DNA from: Lepidostoma basale
Lineage: Eukaryota > Arthropoda > Insecta > Trichoptera > Lepidostomatidae
NCBI GenBank assembly: GCA_022606425.2
Contig: JAHDVF020000753.1
Location: 62,001 to 126,000 of the forward strand
Reading direction: 5' to 3'
Length of the DNA: 64,000 nucleotides
Positions 11,163-22,400 of the stretch are shown here, piece by piece. Below the pieces are notes generated by a model. That model had not been told where the DNA came from. It saw only the letters and a program-made list of their open reading frames with translations, and did not search any database. Each line of letters begins with the position of its first letter. Within the stretch, counting starts at the first letter, position 1. Position numbers and translations under genes: made by a program.

Positions 11163-12372
11163 CCCTGATGGAAATGTCACATTGCCCGGGACTTGCTGGA
11201 TCACGAGGACCACTCTAGGACGTCATGCAAGGTTACTACTGTCGTGCAAGGTGGCGTTTCCCGGCATTTTATATTTTCGTATCTTCCAGCAGGGTATATC
11301 CCACCATGGCACTTCTAGTCATTTGAGTCCCATATCATATCTACCACAATTTCAGTACGTAAATTGTTCTAAATATGTGTACTACATAGGTACCTAAAAT
11401 AGTATTCTATATTACACATGTGTAGTTAAAACACATTATCAAGCTGATAGTTCCGTACGCACGCAGAAACATAACATAAAACATATTCCGTATTTCCGTA
11501 TTCCCTCAGATATTCCTTCTTTAGGCGGAGAGGCCGATTCCCCCGGATTAGTAGCCGCCATTTTTCACCGAAACGGCTTGTTGCAGGTGCGAGCCGTGTG
11601 ACAAATTACAAAACCACCGTTATTCGGGAACGCAATATAATATAAGGTCAATTTCCCGCGCGCGCCAGCCCGCCACTCCGCTCGCCCAAACAGCATCGCG
11701 CTCGATTGTTCTTGTTCCATTCAACATTCAAATTGACTGGCCCTCTTTCTAGAACGCGGATTTAACCTGACAAACACCATACCCATAGATAACTTTCATC
11801 TTATTTATATTGAGTAGCTACTCTGTATTATTAATAAGAAACTTTTCATTTTCATTTTCAATACGTATTATCATTCAATTTCACGCAACAAAATAGCCGA
11901 AAACTTAACAAATTTTTCTTTGTCAGTATATCGATCGGCGCCGTAATAATTTGAGGTTAGTTACACTTGAAATTTGTAATTAAATCGGCGGTTTGTTGAG
12001 CTTCCTTTGAATTTTCAAATGAGCTAGAATTATGTAGGTATATTGTCAAAATTTAATCAGTAGTATAAATTTTTCTGATATGGTGAAGTTAGGAATTTTC
12101 GACTTAATAAATTTTCTATTCAGAATGCGTAAATATATTAATTTCCGCGTCAACCGTTCAATTTATACTGTTAATAATTTTATGGTTACCAATCATAGTG
12201 AAAATGTTGTGAGTTATTATTAATAATACATTAATATTTAGCCTTCGAAGGTAAGTACTCCTACGAAGAACTATAACATATTCTGGATCGAATACACAAC
12301 CTGGTGATCAGAAGTCGAGAGTTTTATCCCCTAAACGATCAAGCAGATAAATTTATCACTTGATGATCCACT
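11163..12372. other. Non-coding, GC-rich patch 11655-11715
   Basis: No gene recognised. The patch around CCCGCGCGCGCCAGCCCGCC is GC-rich in AT-rich surroundings and could be a promoter or first non-coding exon of the plus-strand gene that starts at 15741. That is speculation based on position only. Confidence 0.35.
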
Positions 12373-12374
12373 AT

Positions 12375-12690
12375 GATAACGACCTTCGTGACAGAGTGGT
12401 ATGAGCTATGACTACCACATAGAAGGTCCCGGGTTCGATTCCCGGCAATGCCATCGTGATTGTCACACTATCTTTGGTCTGGTGTAGAATTCACGTGATA
12501 ATAAAATGGCGTAAGATTAACTAACTATCACATGTCATTAGAGTCAATATCTAAACAGTTATATACGAGTATACAGTAATTTCTGTATACGAATGTCGAA
12601 AGCAACGGGAAACTACCACATTAAAAAGTGGCATCCTAAGAACCAGTAAAAATGGTACACTTTGCCGCAAACCTATCCCTTAGATTGAAA
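12375..12690 (+). mobile_element. tRNA-derived SINE, family 1
   Basis: Starts with a tRNA-like region: the A-box analogue GTGACAGAGTGG (12388) and a perfect B box GGTTCGATTCC (12432-12442). A shared body follows with GTCTGGTGTAGAATTCACGT and, further on, GAAAGCAACGGGAAACTACC and ACTTTGCCGCAAACC. A copy at 61285-61600 shows the same body order, which fixes the length at about 315 bp. Shorter copies are at 15105-15245 (minus) and 49340-49445. Confidence 0.75.
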
Positions 12691-12694
12691 CTAG

Positions 12695-12992
12695 CGAAGG
12701 AGGATCCACTATTTATTTTCCGTAAGGCAAAGAGACTGAGATGGGCCGGTCACGTGCAGAGGATGCCGTCATCGCGAACCCCAAAAAGATTGCTGGAGTG
12801 GTACCCAGGTGATAGAAAACCAATTGAACGACCAAGGCTGCGATGGGAGGATGAAGTTGGGCGAAGTTGTTACGAGTGTCAGATTGGAGGGTCGAAGCGG
12901 AGTACAGGAGGAGTTGGAGGCGAAGAATACTGGAGGCTAAGGCTCGATATGGGCTGTAGGCCATCGAAGAAGAAGAAGGCAAAGAGCTCGCT
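12695..12992 (+). mobile_element. LINE reverse-transcriptase C-terminal remnant
   Basis: The frame reads KAKRLRWAGHVQRMPSSRTP, LLEWYPGDRKPIERPRLRWE, then with a frameshift a block ending in EYWRL. LRWAGHVxRM...GRPxxRW is the hallmark of RTE-like ORF2 ends. A GAAGAAGAAGAAG-type run closes it. It directly abuts the SINE at 12375-12690. Confidence 0.7.
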
Positions 12993-14240
12993 CTTAGTAA
13001 CATCATAGTAATTGGTTATTATTAATATCGACATTTTTTTTTGATGCAATGAAGTCTTCAAAATTAAATTGCTTTTAAATTAATAACCTAAAAATGACTT
13101 TCTACTGCCAATGTGCATTTTGTTTCTGATGTTTATAACAGTGTCGCCTTCTATTTGTGTTGAAATGAATACTAAAACTGACATTAACTAAGTGTAATTA
13201 TAGTGTATAATAAGCTTTTCATTACGTCGTATTCTTCCGGTCACCATTATTATGTATTTTAGAACTGAATATTAAATCTGCCCATAAGTATTATCTCTAT
13301 CATTACGGAATACAATTATCTTTCCAATTTATGTATTATTCCGCCGGCCGTTATTAAATTTCTCCGTCACATTGCGTAAGTAGTTAATAATATCGCCATA
13401 GCGAATCATCACCAGCCAGCCATATCACACGTTGCCTGTTACCTTGCGTAGCCCCTTCCACCTCAGGCCGCTTGTTATGACCGAAGCTGTAGTGTTAATG
13501 GGCGTGTTTAATCGTAATCCAGAAATAATGGGATTGCTCGTTATCAGGGAAACAATCACTCAGCAAATTAATCACATTTTCCACACCGTCTAATTCAGAA
13601 ACAACTCCTCACCAAAATAGATTGTTATTTTAGGAATAGAATAAACCGCGGACTTCTCTGAATCTAATCCATATTAGATAAGCACTAAGTCTTTAATGTC
13701 TTCATCTTAGGATATTAGGAGTTCTCATTTATTCATCTTCATACAAAATGGAATTATAGGCTTATTTTTTTACATATTATAAATCCTATACTAATTGTAT
13801 GTTCTGTGCACCGTATGATTCGCTCTAAAATTACGTTAGATTTTTTCTCGATTTAGTAATCCACAAAAGAGAAGATAATCGTTCATTTTATTGCGATTTT
13901 TCTTCTTATAATACGAAATGCTTTCATTGTTTAATTTAAATTTAATAAGTCAAATGGTACATAAGAGGTTTACGTAATATTACAGAAAAGTTATGTCATT
14001 GTTCTAAATTATATGAAGCCAGGTATTTATGTGCTATATTTAGTGCATGAACCTTAAAAGTGAATGGTCCCACCACTTATACGAGTATTATGCTTATGTT
14101 CCGGCATATATTCTTTTCATTTTCGTATATCCTAACGTTTTATTCCTATACTTATAAAATGTATTCAGATTTTATTTTTACGTTAGAGCATGCTCAGGGA
14201 AATGTGTAATACGACGAATTATTTATAATTAATTAAAACA
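12993..14240. other. Unique non-coding DNA
   Basis: No transposon signature and no gene. The stretch 13320-13620 is less AT-rich and compositionally even, as expected for conserved non-coding sequence upstream of a gene. Nothing more can be said without a comparison. Confidence 0.35.
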
Positions 14241-14400
14241 CCGCTTCTCCCACTTTAAGCTTATTTTTATCGACATGTTTCGAAGGTTTCACACCTTCAT
14301 CATCGGTGTAAGATGATGATGAGTAAGATGATGAAAGTTTAAAACCTACGAGACTTGTCGAGAAAAATAAACTGAAAAGCGGAAAAAACAGTATTTTAAT
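14240..14400. mobile_element. Inverted-repeat element with hammerhead-like core
   Basis: Arms ACACCGCTTCTCCCACTTTA / TAAACTGAAAAGCGG with ATCGACATGTTTCGAAGG and its decayed inverted copy. On the minus strand, 14306-14272 reads CCGATGA, T, then GAAGG/CCTTC around a loop, then GAAACATGTC. The sister sequences at 24185-24275 and 36425-36585 share this design. Confidence 0.6.
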
Positions 14401-15104
14401 TCGACATTGTGGAATTCCACAGTATCAACGCCTCAAGATTATCGAAAATTAAACTTGTTTATATATTTTCTATTGTATATATATACAATATAATATTCTT
14501 ATTAACGTGTGATACTATACGCATATCTTTCTAACTACGGTTACCTCCGAGAATAGAGTATGAACTGTGTCTCCTTGTTAATTAAGTCCTACATGGACGG
14601 ACATCCCAGTACCTAAAAGACAATATCGAAGTTAATTTGAAACTTTGATAGTCGACGCTACGATCCTCAAGAAAACATTCATTAAATAATCTATTTTTAA
14701 AACAACATCTTTCCCGTTTGAGAAGAGCTTCCCATACGCTAAGTGTTCTTAAAATAAATCTCTGACGAAAATAGCGTTTTTTTGTTTGTTGTAAATAATA
14801 CAATCTTATAGAACAAAGGTTCTCAAACTATGATTGATGTACTAGTTCGTTTTCAGAAGAAGAAAAAAATCGTTGAATCTCATTCTTGTAATCGATAATG
14901 TAAATTTTTCAACTTTTTTGGGTCCATAGTCCACTTTTCCGAAAAGTGATTTGATGATTCGAGAAGCTTCAGTTGCAGCACGATATCCCTGTTTAGTCCT
15001 ACTGTTTCAAGGGTAGAAATAGCTATGATGCTGTCCAATCTCCGATAGGAGAGGAACAACAAGGAGAAGAAGATTATATTGAATCTCGTGTCATTTGATA
15101 GGTA
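14401..15104. other. Non-coding, no gene seen
   Basis: AT-rich. Short minus-strand open frames at 14582-14803 and 14880-15062 lack recognisable motifs; the second lies beside GAAGAAGAAG runs typical of decayed repeats. Confidence 0.35.
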
Positions 15105-15245
15105 GCTAATTTATCGCCATTTTTTGTCAGGCGAATTCTACACCAGACCAAAAAGAATGTGACAATCACACTGCCATCGCCGGGAATTCAGTGTAGCAGT
15201 CATAGCTCTTGCCTTTCTACCGCGAAGGTCGTCGAAGGAATATAT
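15105..15245 (-). mobile_element. tRNA-derived SINE, family 1, minus-strand copy
   Basis: The reverse complement of the 5' part of the family: GAATTCTACACCAGACCAAA at 15132 corresponds to TTTGGTCTGGTGTAGAATTC. The tRNA-like head ends near GCGAAGGTCGTCG at 15235. The B box is mutated (GCCGGGAATTCAG region). It is followed by unique AT-rich sequence and by TGGTTTTAATACCTCCCAAC (15275), which recurs as a palindrome at 35418. Confidence 0.65.
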
Positions 15246-15740
15246 ATTTATTTATTGATCATTTACCAAGTACATGGTTTTAATACCTCCCAACTGGGGT
15301 AACCCGTTCTAGGGAGGCATTCCTAGCACTCTATATATCATTTCAATACATCATTTCCAAATTTAGGGAACAATTAATGAACAAGGGGAACAACACATAT
15401 CCTAAAGTGTATAACTTAAAATTAAGTGTCTTATATAATATATTATAACATTTTTTAATATATGATTTATTTATTTATAATACAATACATATTTCATTAG
15501 TGAGAGAACTGAATTTAAACTAGTAAAATAAGATAAATAATGTGCAATATTTATTATTTTTAGACAAAATTATACCTGCGCCATTTTGCTAGTATTGCTT
15601 GGAGGTAATCAACTCATGCCTTGGGCTAAAAACGACCCCTAAGATCCCATCAAAGGCTATTTGGTTAGCGGTACTGACGCCACTTTGGATCCACTATTTT
15701 AAATAATCGATTTAATGTATTGTTTCTTTTTATTTTCCAG

Positions 15741-15931
15741 ATGCCAATATGGCTCGGAGTCGGAGCCGCCCAAGTCGTGCTGCGGCGCGGGCGGGGCGCG
15801 CGCGCTCAGCTTGAAGTGGTTCATCGTGCTGGTGGCGCTGGCCGGCATCTGCTGTGTCCTCGTCGGCACCGTGCTGGGCGCCGTGCGCGCGCAGGGCCGC
15901 ACCCACCTCACGGTCCTGTTGCTCATGATAG
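15741..15931 (+). CDS. Exon with first membrane helix of the PPxY protein
   Basis: The acceptor TTTTTATTTTCCAG precedes 15741 and the donor GTGAGA starts at 15932. The frame begins with the last base of a split codon, then CQYGSESEPPKSCCGAGGAR. The exon is strikingly GC-rich (runs such as GCGGGCGGGGCGCGCGCG) against AT-rich flanks. It encodes helix 1 and most of helix 2 and ends in LLLMIG with a phase-1 split. Confidence 0.85.
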
Positions 15932-16395
15932 GTGAGAACAAAACAAGCCTTATTTCTATCGTTTCTCTTGATTTCTGCCAGTGAGACGGTACTTGGGTAT
16001 TTTTTTAAACTAAGTGACTGTAAAATGGTTTATAAGTGTATAAAGACTTAAGAGTCCAGAAAGAATCCAGTATAAACTCTGCTGGACAGTCTTCAAAGGG
16101 CTCCAAATTATATATCCGAACACTGTATAACGGACAGCCTAAATACAAGGAAATTCACACTTCGCTCGGCGAACTCCTCGGCAATAGGAAGATTTGTGAC
16201 AGAATTCAGATCTAAGCTGAAAACCCATCTTTTTCATATTTCTACCCAATTTAAAACTTGCATATTTTGTTCTATTATACTTTCTAATCGATCGCGAATA
16301 TCAATCAGATGCAGCGTTCACATTTAGATTTAAAACACGTCTTAATGCGCCCTTGACGTGATTACATCACAAAAACGGCACTTTAAAAGTTAGCA

Positions 16396-16428
<33 letters not shown>

Positions 16429-19400
16429 GTGATGCGAAGAGACAGCGAAAACATTGGCCAAAAAACCCTCAGCATTCCCACAAAATCGAGAGTAATGGCA
16501 ACACGGTGGGCCAACGTGGAAAAGGAGCTCCAGTACGAGATCCATCATCATCATCATCATTAATGAAACCAATCCGCTGTATATTCGATAATGTCTTCAG
16601 GAGCAATACGCAAGATGATCAATTTATTTAGATTTTAATATACAATATTAATAACACTTGCAGTCGGGCTATACACCTGAGCTCTGTAATTTTCATCTCA
16701 TCCAGTCAGTCAAAAGATAGATTTCAAGAAGAGCTTGCCTGCGTAATCGCCTTAACGTAATTATTAACAAACTTCACACGTATCAGTTTCTTGGCAAGTG
16801 GTGTAATCTATATTCGTCACCTTCATGTAGCTAATACATTATTCATTTTCATATTTTGTTTAGAAACTAACCTTCTTTGGTTACCCATATCCTCAAAATC
16901 TCTTAATACTCTTCCCGGGTAATGAGAGTACCGTTTTTGAAGCACGGAGATATTCTAAATTTATTCCGCGCAACCATCTGCCAATCAAAATTTATTATTC
17001 ATTAAACTATCGGCTTTTAAATGGGCCCCTAGCCCGCGTGGTGAAACTCCAAAGTGAATTAAATTTGCAAACTCTAATATTCTAATGAACTTCGCCGGTT
17101 ATGTCAGTCCCTTATAATACCATCTTTATTGAACGCAAGCGGTCGCGTAGATATAACCTCTAATAAGTTTCTAACCGGAGAGGAACGATCGAACTGGATA
17201 TGAAAATGCGATTCTTTATTAACTTAATTAAATATTTCATTGAATAAATATATACTATATTAAGACATTTCGTCACCTGAGAGTAAGAAGGTTCCAACTG
17301 ACAAAAGTAAAAAGCTGAAAAAAATGAAGTCAACGTTTTGTTGGTATCGGGTGTGTATCTTGGAATAAAAGGGTTTTATTCCAATTTTCAGAGATTCTTT
17401 TACCGAGAAACGTGTAAATTTTATCTGGCAACAGTTGGAATAATAAAGTTCTAAGTTTAAATGAATCCTTCTTCAGTGAATCGTGTGTTTTGAATAATCA
17501 GATGGAACTTGATTCTTTTCGTAACATCAAAATGATGATACTATTACATGTTTTTTTTAGTTGTACGTATAGATAAGGTTAGTAAGAACCCTTTTCACGA
17601 AAAAAAGCCAAATGTGAAATTTCGTTGGTTGGAACCCTCTTACTCTCAGGTGACGATTTATCAACGTCCACCTGATACGTTGTATTATAAAACACAACGA
17701 AGATAGTGTCAAATATTTGATGCGCCTTGAGTTAGGCAAATGTTATTACATTACTGTTCGGCTGGCAGTATTTTTAGTTACAATTATACTAATTACAGAT
17801 TTTAGATACTATATAACTAACCATCCCGTCGTCTCTCCGAAGAGGTGGGCTGAAAAAATGGACCGTCACATTGTTCTCTCTGACATACTTCTCTCGCTTT
17901 CTCAAAATTCATACATTGTATCATGCACGCTCGTCGATTTCTCCGACTCTTCACTTTTAGATTGCAGTCAAATATTTGTTATTAACAAACTAACTTATCA
18001 TCACGCCGCACAGTGGGGCCAAAATATGAAAACGTGTCATTAACTCATAGAAGCTATATATATAGCTATAAATCAAAGGATTTAATGTAATTAGGTGGGT
18101 TAATGAAAATAAGAGACAATGTCATGAATATTAACACTTTATTTTTCCAATAACAATGAAATATGTGTCAAATACTGTCTTATTTTTATATGCTCGTTTA
18201 AGTCATTTTTTATTATTTTTAATAACGTAAAATGCAGCTTAGTTTTAGATAATATATACGTTTCTTGAAAGAACGTCGATTTTACCCTTCATAAATACAC
18301 ACCAATATATTTTTTTTACTCGTTATCAGATATTTCTGAAACACCATCATTGTCATCGGATTCATCATTTTCGCTTTGGCTGGAGGACCCTGTAGATGGA
18401 GGTATTATCAGATCCAAAACGTCTTTGGGGAGTCTAGTTAGTTTCTCTTTCGGTAATTTCCTCTTACTAGTTATTAAAAGATCTGATGAGAGTAAAATAA
18501 AATTTTAAATATCCGTGTTTGAATTCGTTCTGCTGGATTTCCTCGAGTGGTACTCCCTAAACTTTTTAAAATCTTTGTTACGAGCTTCCTGCGCTTCTTC
18601 GGTTAATTGACCTATCGGCAATATTGACGTTTTTATTATTTCAGGTCCGTGTATTAATAAATATTCGTGAAGTGTGGGTGGCATATTACACCACGGATAT
18701 TTTTCTTCAAAATATCTGGCTGTATGTAACGCATACTCCCGGTATTTTTCCACACTAATTTCATGACCACATGATATAACTATTAAAATGGTGTGCATTT
18801 TTCTTATTAATTCTACATCTAAATTGTTTATTTCTGCAGACACCTCTGCATTTAAAAAAAAACGCCTGGCGGTATTTCCATCGTTTGTGTTACCAAAGCC
18901 CGGCTTGGTTTGTCCACGATCAAACCTAGTTTTTCTTTGAACTGAGCTTGAATTTTTTTCTTAGTTTCTTCAACGATTTCCTTGTCTGTCCCTCGAGCTT
19001 TTATAGGCAGTTTGTACGTCAAATGGAGAAGACACTAAAAAAAGCGTATCCATCCGTGCAAGACCGAAATGCCGAATTCTAAATTTTCTGTTTTTATTTA
19101 TTTTGTTAGCAATGCATCTATATATTATAATTCAATTGTTTAGATGTGGCACCACGTATGTAACATTTTTGGGTAGAAGAAGTATGTGTGATAGCATTAC
19201 ATACTTTGCCATCAATCATTGCGAATATTAAATGATGTTTGATTACGATAACGCGCCCATTTAGTCTGACTATGGTTGTGGTAATATTTTTTATTTCTTC
19301 GTCTACCCTTCGTTTCTCTTCCAAAGGTACTGCTGTGCATTCCTTAATAAATTCTATTTTCAGAGGTCTGCAATACCTCGTTGAACCAGGTCTTGGATTT

Positions 19401-22400
19401 TGCCAAATAATTTTGGCACCAGACACTAGGCGTAAGGGGGCAAATGATGTGATAAAAACCGCTGCATCATCGGCATCTGCGTCAAAAAAAGCCTGTTTAT
19501 GTGAACTGTGCCCCGAACTTCCATCAACTCCCCATTTGGAATATAATATCATATTATTTAATTCTTTGGGTTTGAGTGTAAAAACAACATCTTGATGGGT
19601 GATAATTAAACGCTCAATCGTGAGATTAAGCATGATCTGCAAATCAACATATACCAAAGTATCCGTGACATGTATATTTTCTGGCTCTGGATAACATCGT
19701 CTTTTTAGGCCTGTACAGTTTTATACGAAGGATATAAGTTTTTAGATTTCAACTTAATAGCGTTATACTGATGTGGAGGCAAGTCCGCTCCTATTAAAAG
19801 TGCTAAAGCATATTCTGCTGACATGAACACGTTTCCAAAAGACTCCCTGGAAGTTTGATGAGATTTACCTGAACCTGTTGGAACAGATAAAATACCTCGA
19901 ACCAACTTTGAGGCATCTGCCTGTCATGCAGCTCTAAGTTCCATTTGTGTTGCGTAGAGTAAGTCTGGCAGAGATGCAGAATTCCTCAGATTAACCGTAT
20001 TTTGCCGCTTCACCCTTTCTGTACTCTCCTCAAAAGGAATCATCGGGCGACCGCCACATGTTTTTGTAGCGCGAATGAAAGAAACGGATGTATCAAGCCA
20101 CGTTTTATTAACATCGAGAAATCTTTCTTTCATCCAGTGAGCTGATTCCCATCATGATTTATAATCAAATTTAAACCGAATAAAAATTTTAACACACGTA
20201 ACACTTTTTCCTAACTCCTCAACACACCCTGTCCGTTTAATGATTTCTTTTTGCAGGAAATCAATCTGATCCTCCAATTTTTCTTTTCCGAAACTCTTCA
20301 TAAGCGTTATTAATTGATGCTTTGTCATGAACAAAGTGCTGGAGCTGGTACCTAGGTATGCGAGAAAAGAAAAAACAGAATAAGATACAAAATTGGTGTA
20401 TTTTTTTTTCATTTTTGGTTATTCGAAATGTGCTTTTATTATAAAAAGGTGCAAAAAGTGGCAAAAAATAACATCATATCAATAAAGTACAACAATGACT
20501 TATTATAAATCAATTAAAATACTTGCGGAATTCATCGGGATTCTATACTAAATCTCTAAATGTTTTTTTAATATTACAAAAACCTCTGTATCATTTTAAT
20601 GTGAAATCGGTTTAATTTTTTTACATTTAAAACAAGCCGTAATTACAATTAATTTAACTCGAAAAAGAGGATACATACCTGACGTGTAAGGTTCCATACT
20701 AAAACTTTAAATTTTTTATCAATAATACAACTAAAGAAATGTTAGAAACTAGGTGTTGCGCTGACTTGAAATAACGGACGTGTAACCTCTACGAGTAATC
20801 GGCTCCGATTGAGGGGTGCTAGAGCGAACGTGTCACAGTTTAGCTTGTCTATCTGCTCGAGATCATATGCTAAATATATCTGAGTCATCATATAATAACA
20901 AAGCGTTTAATGAATCATAATTTTTATTTTTTGGGTTATTGTATGAGAAATCTGAATCCTGCCCCATTGTGCGCCGGAGGGGTAGGCAGAGAGGACGGAC
21001 CGCCATACTGTTCTGTTCTGACATACCTCTCTAGATTCTTCTATTATACATCATAAAATGCACGCTCGTCAATTTTTCCGACTTCGAATGTAGAATATTT
21101 GTTATTAACTAACTAACTAACCATCACGCCGTCTCCCCGGAGGGGTAGGCAGAAAGAATGGAACGCCACACTGTTCTATCCTGACATACTTCTCTCGCTT
21201 CCTCTTTCATTCATACATCTTGTCATGCACGCACGTCGATTTCTCCGACTCCTCACGTGACCGACATTCAATATTTGATTGATTTGATCGTGCCACGTTT
21301 TCCTCGGCCTTCCTCTATTTCTAGCTCCGTTCACGCCGTTTACCTTCTTTACCATTCTGTCTTCACTCATTCTTTCCATGTGTCCAAACCATCTTAATGA
21401 CCCTTTCCTTATTTTGTTCATAACACTTTCATTCGCACCATATTCACTTCTTATACTTGCATTAGTCACTCTATCATATACAGAGTATCCACACATTCGT
21501 CTTAGAGATCTCATTTATATTGCATTTATTCTACTTTCATCCTTCTTTTGCCAGTTTCATGCTTCACTTCCATACATAAGGGTCGGCACAAGAACACCAC
21601 TGTGCACTGCCATCTTGGCTTTTTTGGATAGGCTTTTGTTTGCGATGACAACTTTAAGGGCACCATTTATTCTGTTGCCTGCCCCAACCCTTCTTTCAAT
21701 ATCCTTCTTCACCCTCCCATCCATTGTAAACATACTTCCTAAATAAACAAATTCATCCACTTGTTCCAGATTTGTTATTATATTCATAAGGCGATATTTG
21801 TTATTATATTCATAATATTTTTTAAGCATTTAAATATCACAACATGAACCTGTATGCTCCATATGTTAATAACGCCCTGGCTAAATTCTCGCATTCAGTA
21901 GAAATAAATAAAAGCAGTAGAAATAAGAACTCTTAGACAAATTTGTAATAAATCTATATATGATAGAGTGCCAAATGCACATGTACGAAGTGAAAGCAGT
22001 GCAAATGAAAGCGTCATGAACAATGTAATGAAAGGTTCATTGAAATGGTTTGAACACATGAAAATAATGAATGAAGAAATAATAATAAAGATAGTATAAG
22101 ATGAAATAATTATAAAGAAAGTAGCCCTAACGAATCAATTAAGTATCAAATGATTAGATGACACGTTGTATGAATGTTGAGAAAGAAGATAAATATGTCA
22201 GTACACTGTCTACCCCTTCGGATAGATTGTTTATTTATTTATTATTTGATTTTGCATCCACTTACGAGTATAACTTAACAAATTAAGCAAATTAACCAAT
22301 TACTAAAAGGCGGCCACATTCGAAGTCGGAATAATTGACGTGCGTGCATGGTGCGATGTATGAATGTGGAGGAAGCCCGAGAGGTGTGCCAGGACAGGTC

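Larger units (their letters stand above)
17986..21093 (-). mobile_element. RTE-type LINE 3' end split by the Transib insertion
   Basis: The left piece 17986-18008 reads AAACTAACTTATCATCACGC, then CG. The right piece from 20972 reads CGCCGGAGGGGTAGGCAGAG and continues through a TGCACGCTCGTCAATTTTTC block to GAATATTTGTTATTAAC near 21093. Removing 18009-20971 and one CGCCG restores a continuous LINE 3' end. Confidence 0.8.

Noticed and set aside
16545..16562. (CAT)n as poly-His coding
   Set aside because: A short microsatellite in an intron, with no gene context.
19239..19595. 118-codon plus-strand frame
   Set aside because: Antisense of the Transib transposase core.
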